NCBI RefSeq assembly: GCF_026262575.1
Contig: NZ_JAPKFL010000005.1
Coordinates: 62,001 to 126,000 of the forward strand
Source: Streptomyces marinisediminis
GTDB taxonomy: Bacteria; Actinomycetota; Actinomycetes; Streptomycetales; Streptomycetaceae
Length of the DNA: 64,000 bases
Direction of reading: 5' to 3'
Program-made: the position numbers and the translations under genes
Shown here: piece by piece, positions 1-8,291 of the stretch
Numbering within the stretch: the first letter of the stretch is position 1
Layout: each line of letters opens with the position of its first letter
The notes under the pieces: generated by a model
Told to the model about the DNA's origin: nothing
Seen by the model: the letters and a program-made list of their open reading frames with translations, nothing else
The model's database searches: none

Positions 1-249
1 GGTGAACAGCACGTCGGCGCCCTCGCGGGCGAAGGCGAGCGCCACGGCCCGGCCGATGCCCGAGTCGCCTCCGGTGATGAGGGCCGCGCGGCCCTCCAGC
101 TTGCCGCTGCCGCGGTAGGAGTCCTCGCCGTGGTCGGGCGGCGGGTCCATCGGCCCGGTCCAGCCCGGGTGCGCCTGGTCCTGCGCGGGCAGGTCCGGCC
201 GCGGGTACCGCTCGGCGGGGTTCGGCTGCGCCGGGTGCTCGTCTGCCAC
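1..249 (-). CDS. SDR family oxidoreductase, N-terminal part (runs off the left edge)
   Basis: The 83 visible codons begin at a GTG preceded by AGGAGG and are cut by the window edge. The first ~50 residues are a hydrophilic, proline-rich extension (AQPNPAERYPRPDLPAQDQ). The Rossmann start follows: LEGRAALITGGDSGIGRAVA, with the TGxxxGIG-type dinucleotide motif (GGDSGIG), and then FAREGADVLFT. An extension of this kind before the Rossmann fold is known from the YhdF/YhxC group of NAD(P)-dependent short-chain dehydrogenases, often annotated as general-stress or glucose-dehydrogenase-like oxidoreductases. The catalytic Ser-Tyr-Lys lies outside the window, so the substrate cannot be judged. Confidence 0.85.
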   Translation of the reverse strand, partial: MADEHPAQPNPAERYPRPDLPAQDQAHPGWTGPMDPPPDHGEDSYRGSGKLEGRAALITGGDSGIGRAVALAFAREGADVLFT

Positions 250-561
250 AGGGGCCTCCTCGGTGTCCGTGTCGTCGTCCCGCGGAAATACGCGGCCCGC
301 CGCGCGGGCGGGTCGGCAGACGCGTTCCCGCCGCCGCGGCGCTGATACCTCCCTTACGCCGAACAGCCGCCCGCCCCAGCCCGTGCCCCGCCGCCGCGCG
401 CGGCGTGGGGCACGGCCGGGACGCCGGCGGTGGGAGGCCCAAAACGGTGCGGGCGAGCGTTTTCGGACGTGTGTCCGACCCGCCTCTCACCATCAAGGGG
501 CTGCACCACCACAATGGTTCGGACCACCGCTTCCGTCCGCCGTTCACCGGAAGGTCCAGCC
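250..561. other. Divergent intergenic region, no gene seen
   Basis: This stretch separates the SDR gene (minus) from the haem membrane protein (plus) and must hold both promoters. Open frames here are GC-rich shadows without recognisable protein features. A short palindrome (CGGAC-GTGT-GTCCG) sits near 466-479. No clear promoter hexamers were recognised. Confidence 0.5.
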
Positions 562-1587
562 ATGCACACCGACGCGACACCCGAGCAGGAGCCCGCGGCC
601 CATCGGCCGGACGAGCACCGGAGCACACCGCGGACCAGGCTCCCCGCGGACCTGCGCGCGGCGCTCCCGGACGCGGGTGCGGCGGTGGGCGTCACCGCCG
701 CGGTGTTCGTCCTGCTGTACGTGCGCATGCGCGAGGGGACCTCCGCGACGGTCGCGGTCATGCCGTTCATGGACGACCCCGCCACCTTCTGGATGTACCT
801 GCTCAGCCAGGCGTTCGGCTGGTCGGCGCTGCTGTGGGCCTGGGGGACGGTCATGCTGGGCCTGCTGCTGTCCGGCCCCCGGCCGGGCCGACCGCGCGTG
901 GGCCGCGGCACGCTGGAGCGCTGGCACCGCACGACCAGCCTGACCACCCTCGCCCTGATGTTCGCCCACGCCCTGCTCTTCGCCGCCGAACTCGTGCGGT
1001 ACGAAGCCCAGTTGGCCTGGGGTGCGCGGCTGTGGTCCGCGTTCGTGGACACCTTCGTGCCCTTCGGCTACGACACCGGCACCGGCCAGATCGCCATCCC
1101 CATCGGGCAGGGCGCGCTCTACCTCGGGCTGCCGCTGGGGCTGCTGTTCTACGCCCGGCACCGCATCGGCCCGGCCACCTGGCGCCGCCTGCACCGGTTC
1201 GTCCTCGTCGTCTACGTGCTGAGCGTGTGGCACACCCTGCTGTACGGCACCAACGTCTGGTACGGAGAGTGGCCCCGCACGGTGCTGTGGCTGCTGCAAC
1301 TGCCCGTGGCCGTGCTGCTCCTGCTGCGGCTGCTGCGGCCCGCCCGGCGGTCCCAGCGGCTGCGCGCGCCGGGAGGCGACGGCGGGGCGGCGCGCTCGGC
1401 CTGGGCGGTGCGCGCGCTCGGCCGGGCCGCCGCGGGTGCCGTCGTCGTCGGCCTGCTCGCGGTGGTGCTCAGCGGCCACGACGGCGGACGGACGCGCCCC
1501 GCGCCCCAGGAGCGCCCCGCCACGCCGCCGCACGACCACGACGGCGACCACGACGGCGGTCAGGGCCACGACCACGACGGCGGCTGA
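562..1587 (+). CDS. Ferric-reductase-like (bis-haem) transmembrane protein with His/Asp-rich C-terminal tail
   Basis: The 341-residue protein has six to seven hydrophobic segments. Two of them carry a pair of histidines about 13 residues apart (HRTTSLTTLALMFAH; HRFVLVVYVLSVWH). This is the arrangement that binds two stacked haems in ferric-reductase/NOX-type transmembrane domains. There is no FAD/NAD domain, so an outside electron donor is needed. The last ~20 residues are almost only His, Asp and Gly (HDHDGDHDGG), a likely metal-binding tail. I chose the ATG at 562 because the frame upstream looks noncoding. The gene converges on a metal-chelate ABC importer, which suggests, by inference, a role in reductive release or handling of a chelated metal. 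A general membrane cytochrome role is the alternative. Confidence 0.75.
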   Translation: MHTDATPEQEPAAHRPDEHRSTPRTRLPADLRAALPDAGAAVGVTAAVFVLLYVRMREGTSATVAVMPFMDDPATFWMYLLSQAFGWSALLWAWGTVMLGLLLSGPRPGRPRVGRGTLERWHRTTSLTTLALMFAHALLFAAELVRYEAQLAWGARLWSAFVDTFVPFGYDTGTGQIAIPIGQGALYLGLPLGLLFYARHRIGPATWRRLHRFVLVVYVLSVWHTLLYGTNVWYGEWPRTVLWLLQLPVAVLLLLRLLRPARRSQRLRAPGGDGGAARSAWAVRALGRAAAGAVVVGLLAVVLSGHDGGRTRPAPQERPATPPHDHDGDHDGGQGHDHDGG

Positions 1588-1618
1588 CGCCGGGTGCGGG
1601 CGCGCCGCCGGCGCCGCC

Positions 1619-2410
1619 TCAGCCGGGGGGCGGCGTCTCGGCGGGCAGGAAGGTGACCTGCGGCGCGCCGGTGCGCGGGTGCACCGCGACCTCGCTCGCC
1701 ACGCCGTACACCGCCGCCAGCAGGGCCGGGGTGAGCACCTCCCGCGGCGTGCCGCGTGCGGTGACCTCGCCGTCGCGCAGCACGTAGAGCCGGTCGCAGT
1801 AGTACGCGGCCAGGTTGAGGTCGTGCAGCGCCACCAGCACCGTCGCCGGCAGGCTGCGCAGGGTCCCCAGGACCTCCAACTGGTGCCGCACGTCCAGGTG
1901 GTTGGTGGGTTCGTCCAGCACCAGCAGGGTCGGCTGCTGGGCCAGGGCCCGGGCGATGAGCACGCGCTGCCGCTCCCCGCCGGACAGCCGGTCGAAGGGG
2001 CGGTCGGCCAGCTCCGTGGCGTCCACCGCGGCCAGCGCGTCGGCGATCAGGCGGCCGTCCTCCTCGGTGTCGCCGTCCAGCAGCCGCTTGTGCGGGGTGC
2101 GGCCCATGGCCACGACGTCGCGCACGCTCAGATCGAAGCCGGCGCCGGGGTCCTGGACCACGGCGGCCAGCGTCCGGGCCAGCCGTCGCACCGGCAGCGA
2201 CCAGGCGTTCGCCCCGTCCACCCGGACGCGCCCGGCGTCCGGCCGCAGGACCCGGTAGACGGCGCGCAGCAGGGAGGACTTGCCGCTCCCGTTGGGGCCG
2301 ACCAGACCCACCACCTCGCCGGGGCGCGCGGTCAGCGACACGTCCCGGACCAGGTGGCGCGCCCCGGCGCGCAGCGTGACGCCCTCGACGTCGAGCTCGG
2401 CGGCGCTCAT
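1619..2410 (-). CDS. ABC transporter ATP-binding protein, FecE/BtuD type
   Basis: The 263-residue ATPase shows Walker A (GPNGSGKSS), signature (LSGGERQR), Walker B with switch (LLVLDEPTNHLD) and H-loop (VALHDLNLA). This is the layout of ATPases that energise uptake of siderophores, haem or corrinoids. Its ATG overlaps the TGA of the permease gene (ATGA), so the two are translationally coupled. It is the last gene of the three-gene importer operon under the riboswitch at 4620-4765. The family alone cannot tell ferric-siderophore from cobalamin transport; the B12 riboswitch favours a corrinoid or cobalt chelate. Confidence 0.9.
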   Translation of the reverse strand: MSAAELDVEGVTLRAGARHLVRDVSLTARPGEVVGLVGPNGSGKSSLLRAVYRVLRPDAGRVRVDGANAWSLPVRRLARTLAAVVQDPGAGFDLSVRDVVAMGRTPHKRLLDGDTEEDGRLIADALAAVDATELADRPFDRLSGGERQRVLIARALAQQPTLLVLDEPTNHLDVRHQLEVLGTLRSLPATVLVALHDLNLAAYYCDRLYVLRDGEVTARGTPREVLTPALLAAVYGVASEVAVHPRTGAPQVTFLPAETPPPG

Positions 2411-3525
2411 CCCGCCCCCCGCCCGTCGGCGCGCCGGGCGTCGCGGCGCATCAGCAGCAGGAAGAACGGCCCGCCGCACAGCGCCGTCAGGACCCCGACC
2501 GGGATCTCCATGGGCGCGGCGACGGTGCGGGCCGCGACGTCGGCCCACACCAGGAACACCGCACCGGCCAGCGCGGCCGTCGGCAGCACCCGGCGGTGGT
2601 CGCCGCCGACGAACAGGCGCACGATGTGCGGCATCATCAGCCCGACGAAGCCGATCGGCCCCGCCGAGGCCACCAGCACCCCCGTCACCAGGGACAGCAG
2701 CACGAACATGCGGGCGCGGAACCGGGCCACGTCCAGCCCCATCGTCGTGGCCGCCTCCTCGCCGGCCAGCAGCAGGTTCAGCGCCCTGGAGCGCACCAGC
2801 AGCGCGCCGAGGCCCAGCAGCAGCGCCGCGGCGGGCAGCCACAGCGTGCCCCACCTCACGCCGCCGAGGCCGCCGAGCGTCCAGGCGAGCACCGTGCGGG
2901 CCTGGTTCCCCCGGTCGGCGGTGAGCAGGAGCAGGTCCATCACCGCGGTGAGCACGGCGGCCACCGCCACGCCGGAGAGCACCAACCGGATGGAGGTGAT
3001 CCGCCCGCCCGCCCGGGCCGTGGCGTACACCACCGACAGGGCGAGCAGCGCCCCGGCGAACGCGGACACCGACAGCGACAGCGGCCCGAACAGGCTGACC
3101 CCGGAGACGATCACCACCACGGCGCCCAGCGACGCGCCCGAGGACACCCCCAGCAGGTACGGCTCGGCCAGCGGGTTGCGCACCAGCGCCTGCATGGCCG
3201 CGCCCACCACGGCGAGCCCCGCGCCGGTGACCGCGCCCAGCAGCACGCGCGGGGCCCGCACCTCCAGCACGATCGTCTCGCGCGCCGAGGACCACACCGG
3301 TGGCGACCAGTCGGCGCCCAGCCCGTGCCCCACGATGCCCCACACCTGGCCGGGCGGCACGTACACCGAGCCGATGCCCACCCCGGCGGTGAGGGTGGCC
3401 AGCAGCAGCGCGCCCAGCGCGGCCAGGGTCAGCAGGTAGGCCCGCCGCCCGCGGGGGGCCGCCGCGCGTCCCGCCGCCGGGGGCCGGGAGGGGGCCGCGG
3501 GCGCCGTGCGGGTGGGCAGCGTCAC
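2407..3525 (-). CDS. FecCD/BtuC-type ABC transporter permease
   Basis: This is a 372-residue polytopic membrane protein with about ten hydrophobic stretches. It has typical FecCD family segments such as RAPRVLLGAVTGAGLAVVGA, MQALVRNPLAEPYLLGVSSG and GFVGLMMPHIVR. The start is a GTG that overlaps the stop of the binding-protein gene (GTGA), and its own stop overlaps the ATPase start. It would form a homodimeric channel with the ATPase encoded downstream and receive substrate from the lipoprotein encoded upstream. Confidence 0.9.
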   Translation of the reverse strand: MTLPTRTAPAAPSRPPAAGRAAAPRGRRAYLLTLAALGALLLATLTAGVGIGSVYVPPGQVWGIVGHGLGADWSPPVWSSARETIVLEVRAPRVLLGAVTGAGLAVVGAAMQALVRNPLAEPYLLGVSSGASLGAVVVIVSGVSLFGPLSLSVSAFAGALLALSVVYATARAGGRITSIRLVLSGVAVAAVLTAVMDLLLLTADRGNQARTVLAWTLGGLGGVRWGTLWLPAAALLLGLGALLVRSRALNLLLAGEEAATTMGLDVARFRARMFVLLSLVTGVLVASAGPIGFVGLMMPHIVRLFVGGDHRRVLPTAALAGAVFLVWADVAARTVAAPMEIPVGVLTALCGGPFFLLLMRRDARRADGRGAG

Positions 3526-4580
3526 CGGAAGCGCTCGGGGTGCAGGGCGCGGGCCAGCTCCGCCACGGCGTGCGGGGGCCGGACGCCGACCAGCGTCGCG
3601 GTCAGCGGCAGCACGGCGAACCGCTCGTTGCGGATGGCCGGCACGTCCGCGAGCGCGGGCTGGGAGAGCAGGAACTCCCGCTTCTCGGCCACGCTCCCGG
3701 CGCCCGGGTAGTCGTGGAGCACGATGACCTCGGGCCGGCGGGCGACGACCTGCTCCCAGGAGGCGTCGCCGAAGACCTCGTCGAGGTCGGCGAAGACGTT
3801 GCGCCCGCCCGCCAGCTCGATGATCTCGGTGCCCATGCTCCTGCCCCCGGCGGTGTAGGCGGCCTTGTCGCCGCTGTCGTAGACGAACACCGGCACCTGT
3901 CGGGCGCCCGCCACCGCCTCGGTGGTCCGGTCGACGCGCCGCTCCAGGTCGGTGACCAGGTCCTCGGCCCGCTCCGGCACGCCGAAGATGTCGCCGATGG
4001 TGCGGATCTCGGCGTAGGCGTCGGCCATGGAGACCCGCCCCGCGCCGCAGTACTCGCGGTTGAGGTGGGTGTCGATGCCCGCGTCCGCGAACGCCTCGCG
4101 CGAGCGGCCCTCGTTCTCGGCGAACGCGCTGCCGTAGCCGCCGTAGACGAAGTCCGGCCCGGCCTCCAGCACCGTCTCGAAGGACGGCTCCTTCTCGGCG
4201 AGCCGGGGCAGGGCGGCGTAGGCCTCCCGGTGCTCGGGCAGGGTGGGGGGGTCGGGGAAGGCGGTGCCGACCATCCGGTCCTGGAGCCCGAGCGCCAGCA
4301 TCAGTTCGGCGGGGTGCTGGTGGATGGTGACCGCGCGGGAGGGCGGTTCGGTGTACGTCGTGGTGACGTCGCAGTTGTCGACGGTGAGCGGGAAACCCGC
4401 CGCGGCGGGCCCCGCGGCGCGGTCGCCGGCGTCGCCGTCCGCGGCACCGCACCCGGCCAGCAGGGTGACGAGGGCGACGGCGGCGACGGCCGGTGCCGTG
4501 CCGCGACGGCGTCGGCGCCCCCCGGCGGCCGGTGGCGGCGGGGCGGTGGGCGAGGGGGAACGGTGCGTGCCGTGGTGCAT
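3522..4580 (-). CDS. Metal-chelate ABC transporter substrate-binding lipoprotein
   Basis: The 352-residue protein has a twin-Arg-rich N-terminus, a hydrophobic stretch and a lipobox (LLAGC), so it should be a membrane-anchored lipoprotein. The mature part has the helical-backbone (type III) binding-protein pattern seen with FecCD permeases: RAVTIHQHPAELMLALGLQD, GPDFVYGGYG, ASWEQVVARRPEVIVLHD. The ATG at 4580 follows a GGAGG Shine-Dalgarno and lies 40 nt after the 3' end of a cobalamin riboswitch. It resembles the group some databases call 'F420-0 ABC transporter' binding protein, a name that rests on context only. With the B12 riboswitch here, I infer a corrinoid or cobalt-chelate ligand. 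Confidence 0.85.
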   Translation of the reverse strand: MHHGTHRSPSPTAPPPPAAGGRRRRRGTAPAVAAVALVTLLAGCGAADGDAGDRAAGPAAAGFPLTVDNCDVTTTYTEPPSRAVTIHQHPAELMLALGLQDRMVGTAFPDPPTLPEHREAYAALPRLAEKEPSFETVLEAGPDFVYGGYGSAFAENEGRSREAFADAGIDTHLNREYCGAGRVSMADAYAEIRTIGDIFGVPERAEDLVTDLERRVDRTTEAVAGARQVPVFVYDSGDKAAYTAGGRSMGTEIIELAGGRNVFADLDEVFGDASWEQVVARRPEVIVLHDYPGAGSVAEKREFLLSQPALADVPAIRNERFAVLPLTATLVGVRPPHAVAELARALHPERFR

Positions 4581-4619
4581 GGGAAGCCTCCGGGGAGTCC
4601 GCGCTCCGCAGATCGGGCC

Positions 4620-4765
4620 CGCGACGGGCACGTTTCCTGACTCCCGGATCGACGTTCCCCCTGGCCTTCCCGCGTGGTGCGCAGTGGCGTGCTCGAAGGG
4701 TTCCACTCCCCGGTCACAGTGGCGGGACCGTGCCGGCATCGCACCGGCTTCCGTGTCCCGTCGCG
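4620..4765 (-). promoter_or_regulatory. Cobalamin (B12) riboswitch upstream of the ABC importer
   Basis: Read on the minus strand the region has the cobalamin riboswitch core: GAAGCCGGTGCGATGCCGGC, then the B12 box CCCGCCACTGTGA, then GGGAAGGCCAGGG and GGGAGTCAGGAAACG. The outer P1 helix can be drawn between 4752-4765 and 4620-4632 (CGCGACGGG against CCCGTCGCG). Its 3' end is 40 nt before the importer start codon, so translational control is more likely than termination. Known riboswitches of this class repress when adenosylcobalamin is bound. Confidence 0.93.
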
Positions 4766-4850
4766 GTGATGACCTGGTGATACTACGTTCTTGCGAACCC
4801 GTCGCAACAGGGCGCTCGCCGCAACAGCGGGCGCCCCCGGCGCTCGCCCG

Positions 4851-5609
4851 TCAGTCCGGCCGGACGGCGCGCAGCACCAGCCGCTCGGCGTCCTGGTCGT
4901 AGGGGCGCCCGTCGAAGCCGCCGAAGACCTCCACGCCCGCGAACCCGGCCTCCTCGACCATCGCCCGCAGCTCCACCGCGCTGTAGACGAACCACACCAG
5001 GCTCGCCCGCGTCACCCGGTCGCCGCGCACCAGCACCCAGTCGCTGCGCAGCCGGGCCCAGTCGTCCAGCACGGTGTCGCTCTGCACGAGCAGGTCGGCG
5101 CCGCGCCGGACCACCTTCGGCGGCACCACCTTGCGGGCCAGCAGCTCCTTCCCGGCCACGTCCAGCACGAGCGTGCCGCCGGGGGCCAGGCAGTCGCGCA
5201 TGGCGGTCAGCACCCGCCGGTTGTCGGCCGGGTCGGCGAAGTACCCGAAGGAGGTGAACATGTTCAGCACGGCGTCGAAGGCCCCGGGCTCCGCGAACTC
5301 CCGGGCGTCGCAGCGGACGTACCGGGCCGCCACCCCCGCCTCGGCCGTCAGCTCGCGGGCCCGCTCCAGCATGGCGGGGCTGAGGTCCACGCCGGTGACG
5401 GCGAACCCGCGCCGGGCGAGCGGCACCGTGAACACCCCGGGGCCGCAGCACAGGTCCAGCACCCGGGCCCCGTCGGCGAAGGACAGCAGGGGCGAGGTGG
5501 CGAGCAACTCCTCGGCCTGGGCGAAGCGCTGTTCGGAGAAGAGGAAGTCGTAGAACCCGGTCCAGAACTCGTCGTCCTGGAATCCCGCGGTCCGCGTCTG
5601 CTGGGTCAT
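4851..5609 (-). CDS. Class I SAM-dependent methyltransferase in the B12-regulated biosynthetic operon
   Basis: The 252-residue protein has motif I ARVLDLCCGPGVFTVPLA, an acidic end of strand 2 (VTGVDLS) and motif IV-like FDAVLNMFTSFGYF. This is a Rossmann-fold methyltransferase of the general small-molecule type. It is the last gene of the five-gene operon, and its ATG overlaps the stop of the MFS gene (ATGA). The chemical target is unknown. From context I infer N- or O-methylation, or ester capping, of the operon's product. Confidence 0.85.
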   Translation of the reverse strand: MTQQTRTAGFQDDEFWTGFYDFLFSEQRFAQAEELLATSPLLSFADGARVLDLCCGPGVFTVPLARRGFAVTGVDLSPAMLERARELTAEAGVAARYVRCDAREFAEPGAFDAVLNMFTSFGYFADPADNRRVLTAMRDCLAPGGTLVLDVAGKELLARKVVPPKVVRRGADLLVQSDTVLDDWARLRSDWVLVRGDRVTRASLVWFVYSAVELRAMVEEAGFAGVEVFGGFDGRPYDQDAERLVLRAVRPD

Positions 5610-7054
5610 CGGCGTTCAGCGTTCCCTTCGTGTGGTGCCGGCCCGGTCGTGGCCGGTCGTGTGGGGCCCGGGTCGAGGCCGCCCGCGGGGGCGGCGACCG
5701 GGCCGGCGCCCGGCGGGCCGTCGCGCCGCGGGCGGTCGGCTCCGCGTCCGGCCGCCGGGGCGGCCTCGCGGCTCTCGCCCCCGGCGCGCCGCCCGCGCCC
5801 GACGAGCAGCAGCAGCGGGGGTAGCAGCAGGCACTGGGCCGCGGCCCACAGCCAGAACCAGCCGGTGTCGCCGACGGCTTCGCCCAGGCCGTAGAGCTGC
5901 CCGCCCAGCACCCCGCTGGCCCCGGCGCCCAGCCCGGCGGCCAGCCGCTGCTGGCCGAAGACGACGGCGTCCGAGCGCGGGCTGCGCCGCAGCGCCTCCA
6001 GGTCGTTCTTGAGGAACAGCACGATGTCGCCCGCGGTGATCAGCGCCCCGCCCGCCAGCAGCGCGGCCCTGGTGCCCACCGAGAGCACCGCGAGCCCGGC
6101 GGCCAGCGCCGCGAACCCCGCCGCGAGCGCCACCGGGTAGGGCGTGCGCTGGATCAGCCCGGAGGCGAGCGGCTGGACGACGATGACCAGCACGAAGCAG
6201 GTGAGCAGCACCAGACTGTAGAAGGCGGCGGACGCGCGCTCGACGGCGTACACGGCCAGGTAGTGCTGGAAGTGGAAGTACAGGTAGAACACCAGCGCGT
6301 TGGCGGCGAACGGCAGGACGGCCACCCCGGCCAGCAGCCCCCGCCCGCCCGACGCGGCCCGATCGCCCGGCGCGGCCCGCCCGCCCGACGCCGCCCCCGA
6401 GCCCGCCCCGGCGTCCGGGGCACCGCTCGCCTCCGGGGCCGCGCCCGCGCCCGGCGAACCGGCCGCCGGGAGCCGGGCGTGGCCCACCGTCACCAGGGCG
6501 AACAGCACCGCGACGGCGACGAACAGCGGCCCCGGAGCCGTCAGCACGAACGGACCGGCGATCAGCGGCCCCACCGCCATGCCCGCGTTGAGCGCCGCGT
6601 TGCCCACCGACAGGAAGACCGGTCGCCGCTCCTCGTCCACCCCGTGCACCAGGTACGCCTTGTTGGCGGGCAGGTACAGCGCCGCGCCGCAGCACGTCAG
6701 CACCAGGGCCCCCACCGCCAGCGGCGGCCACCGCAGGGCCAGCGCCAGCCCCACGAACCCGGCGGTGCGGACGACCAGCGCCCACACCATCGTCCGGCGC
6801 AGCCCGATCCGCTCGGCCAGGGCCCCGCCCAGGACGCCGCCGGAGAACTGCACCAGGGAGGCGACGGCCAGCACCGCCCCGACCGCGCCGAGCCCCATCC
6901 CCAGCCGCTGGTGCAGGAACACCGACATGAAGGGCAGCACCATGAAGCTGCCCAGCGGGATCAGGAACGAACTGGCCAGCAGGAAGCGCAGCGGCCCGGT
7001 CAGCCGGGCCAGGGTGGCCGGCACCGACGGCCCGCCGCCGTGCCGTTCACGCAC
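5606..7054 (-). CDS. MFS transporter, probable exporter of the operon's product
   Basis: The 482-residue protein has about 12 hydrophobic helices and the MFS loop 2-3 signature in a degenerate form (GGALAERIGLRRTMVWAL). A long Ala/Gly/Pro-rich central loop lies at about residues 200-240, and the C-terminus is Arg/Pro-rich and disordered. It starts with GTG at 7054, overlapping the ATP-grasp gene by 8 bp, and couples to the methyltransferase by ATGA. Exporters of this family next to ligases and kinases commonly secrete the peptide or chelator made by their operon. That role is inferred here. Confidence 0.87.
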   Translation of the reverse strand: MRERHGGGPSVPATLARLTGPLRFLLASSFLIPLGSFMVLPFMSVFLHQRLGMGLGAVGAVLAVASLVQFSGGVLGGALAERIGLRRTMVWALVVRTAGFVGLALALRWPPLAVGALVLTCCGAALYLPANKAYLVHGVDEERRPVFLSVGNAALNAGMAVGPLIAGPFVLTAPGPLFVAVAVLFALVTVGHARLPAAGSPGAGAAPEASGAPDAGAGSGAASGGRAAPGDRAASGGRGLLAGVAVLPFAANALVFYLYFHFQHYLAVYAVERASAAFYSLVLLTCFVLVIVVQPLASGLIQRTPYPVALAAGFAALAAGLAVLSVGTRAALLAGGALITAGDIVLFLKNDLEALRRSPRSDAVVFGQQRLAAGLGAGASGVLGGQLYGLGEAVGDTGWFWLWAAAQCLLLPPLLLLVGRGRRAGGESREAAPAAGRGADRPRRDGPPGAGPVAAPAGGLDPGPTRPATTGPAPHEGNAERR

Positions 7055-8291
7055 CGGCGGCCCGCCCGGTCCCCCGCGGGAGCGGCTCGGTCAGCACGCG
7101 CACGGCGTTGGCGGCGGCCACGGCGCAGTGGGTGGCCAGCTCGGCCGTCTCGGCCTCCGCGTAGACGATGCCGGCGTAGCCCCGGCTGTCCTCCAGGTGC
7201 TCCACCACCTCGCCCGTCCGCTTGACGGGGTACCAGGCCGGGGCGCCCGGCATGTCCGCCAGCCGCTCCAGCCCCGCGACGCCGGTGAACACCCCGGGGC
7301 GTTCGGGGTAGCCCAGCACGAAGGCGACGGCCGGGCCGCCCGGGAACGCCTCGTCCAGCAGCCGGGGCCGCCGACCCAGCGCCGCCTCCACCATCGCCTC
7401 GTACACGTTGCGTCCGAGCGCGCGGCACAGGCCCTCCCCGACCAGCGCGCCGCCGATGCGCGGGTTGACCTCCACCACCTCGGGGCCCGCGGAGGTCAGC
7501 GCGAACTCCACGTGCGCGAAGCGGTCGGTGTAGCCGATGGCGGCCAGTACCTCGCCGAGCCACCGCTCCAGCTCCGCGCGGCGCGGCTCGGGGAACGCCA
7601 CGGGGAACGCGGTGATCTCCTCCCGGAAGCGCGGCTCGGGCGACATCAGCCGGCTGGAGACGCCCAGCAGCCGGGTGCGCCCGGCCCAGGTGAGCGTCTC
7701 GGCGCTGTAGACGGGGCCGGAGAAGTACGGTTCGGCGAACAGCCGGCCCTTCAACGTCCGGCCGCGCGCCGTGCGCAGGACCGCCGCCAGCTCCCGTTCG
7801 TCGCGCACCAGCCAGACGTTCTGGCTGCCGGTGCCCGCGGTGTCCTTCACGATCGCGGGGAATCCGGCCTCCTTGGGCAGCAGCTCCGCCAGGTCGGCGC
7901 CGTCGGCCTCGACGGCGCGCGCCCGGGTCAGCCCGGCGGCGTGCAGCAGGTCGCGCACGGCCGCCTTGTCCCGGGCCAGCCGCAGCACGGCCGGGTCCAG
8001 GCCGGGCAGTCCGAAGCGGGCCGTCAGCTCGGCGCCGACCAGCATCCAGGTGTCGGTGGAGCTGATCAGCCCGCGCAGCCCGGGGGCGCGCCGCAGCTCG
8101 GCCGCGACGGCCTCGGTGTCGAAGGTGTCCACCTCCACCACGTCCAGGGCGCCCTCGGGCAGCCGCTCCAGCTCGTACGCGTAGAAGCCGGCATCCCGGG
8201 TCAGCAGCCGCAGCCGCTCGCCGAGGCCGTCGGCGGCGCGCACGAGGCGCCCCAGGCCGAAGGTGAGTGCTTCCAGGCAGGCCACGGTCAC
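7047..8291 (-). CDS. ATP-grasp domain protein, probable amino-acid or peptide ligase
   Basis: The 414-residue protein shows an ATP-grasp glycine-rich loop (FPAIVKDTAGTGSQNVWLV), the lysine of FPAIVKD, and the magnesium-binding E...N pair in PEVVEVNPRIGG. These enzymes activate a carboxylate as acyl phosphate and join it to an amine. The start is taken at the GTG that overlaps the stop of the PLP-enzyme gene (GTGA); a frame extension upstream has no ribosome-binding site. Within the operon it is the only enzyme able to form an amide bond, so I infer that it joins the kinase/PLP product to a second unit. Confidence 0.85.
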   Translation of the reverse strand: MTVACLEALTFGLGRLVRAADGLGERLRLLTRDAGFYAYELERLPEGALDVVEVDTFDTEAVAAELRRAPGLRGLISSTDTWMLVGAELTARFGLPGLDPAVLRLARDKAAVRDLLHAAGLTRARAVEADGADLAELLPKEAGFPAIVKDTAGTGSQNVWLVRDERELAAVLRTARGRTLKGRLFAEPYFSGPVYSAETLTWAGRTRLLGVSSRLMSPEPRFREEITAFPVAFPEPRRAELERWLGEVLAAIGYTDRFAHVEFALTSAGPEVVEVNPRIGGALVGEGLCRALGRNVYEAMVEAALGRRPRLLDEAFPGGPAVAFVLGYPERPGVFTGVAGLERLADMPGAPAWYPVKRTGEVVEHLEDSRGYAGIVYAEAETAELATHCAVAAANAVRVLTEPLPRGTGRAAGA

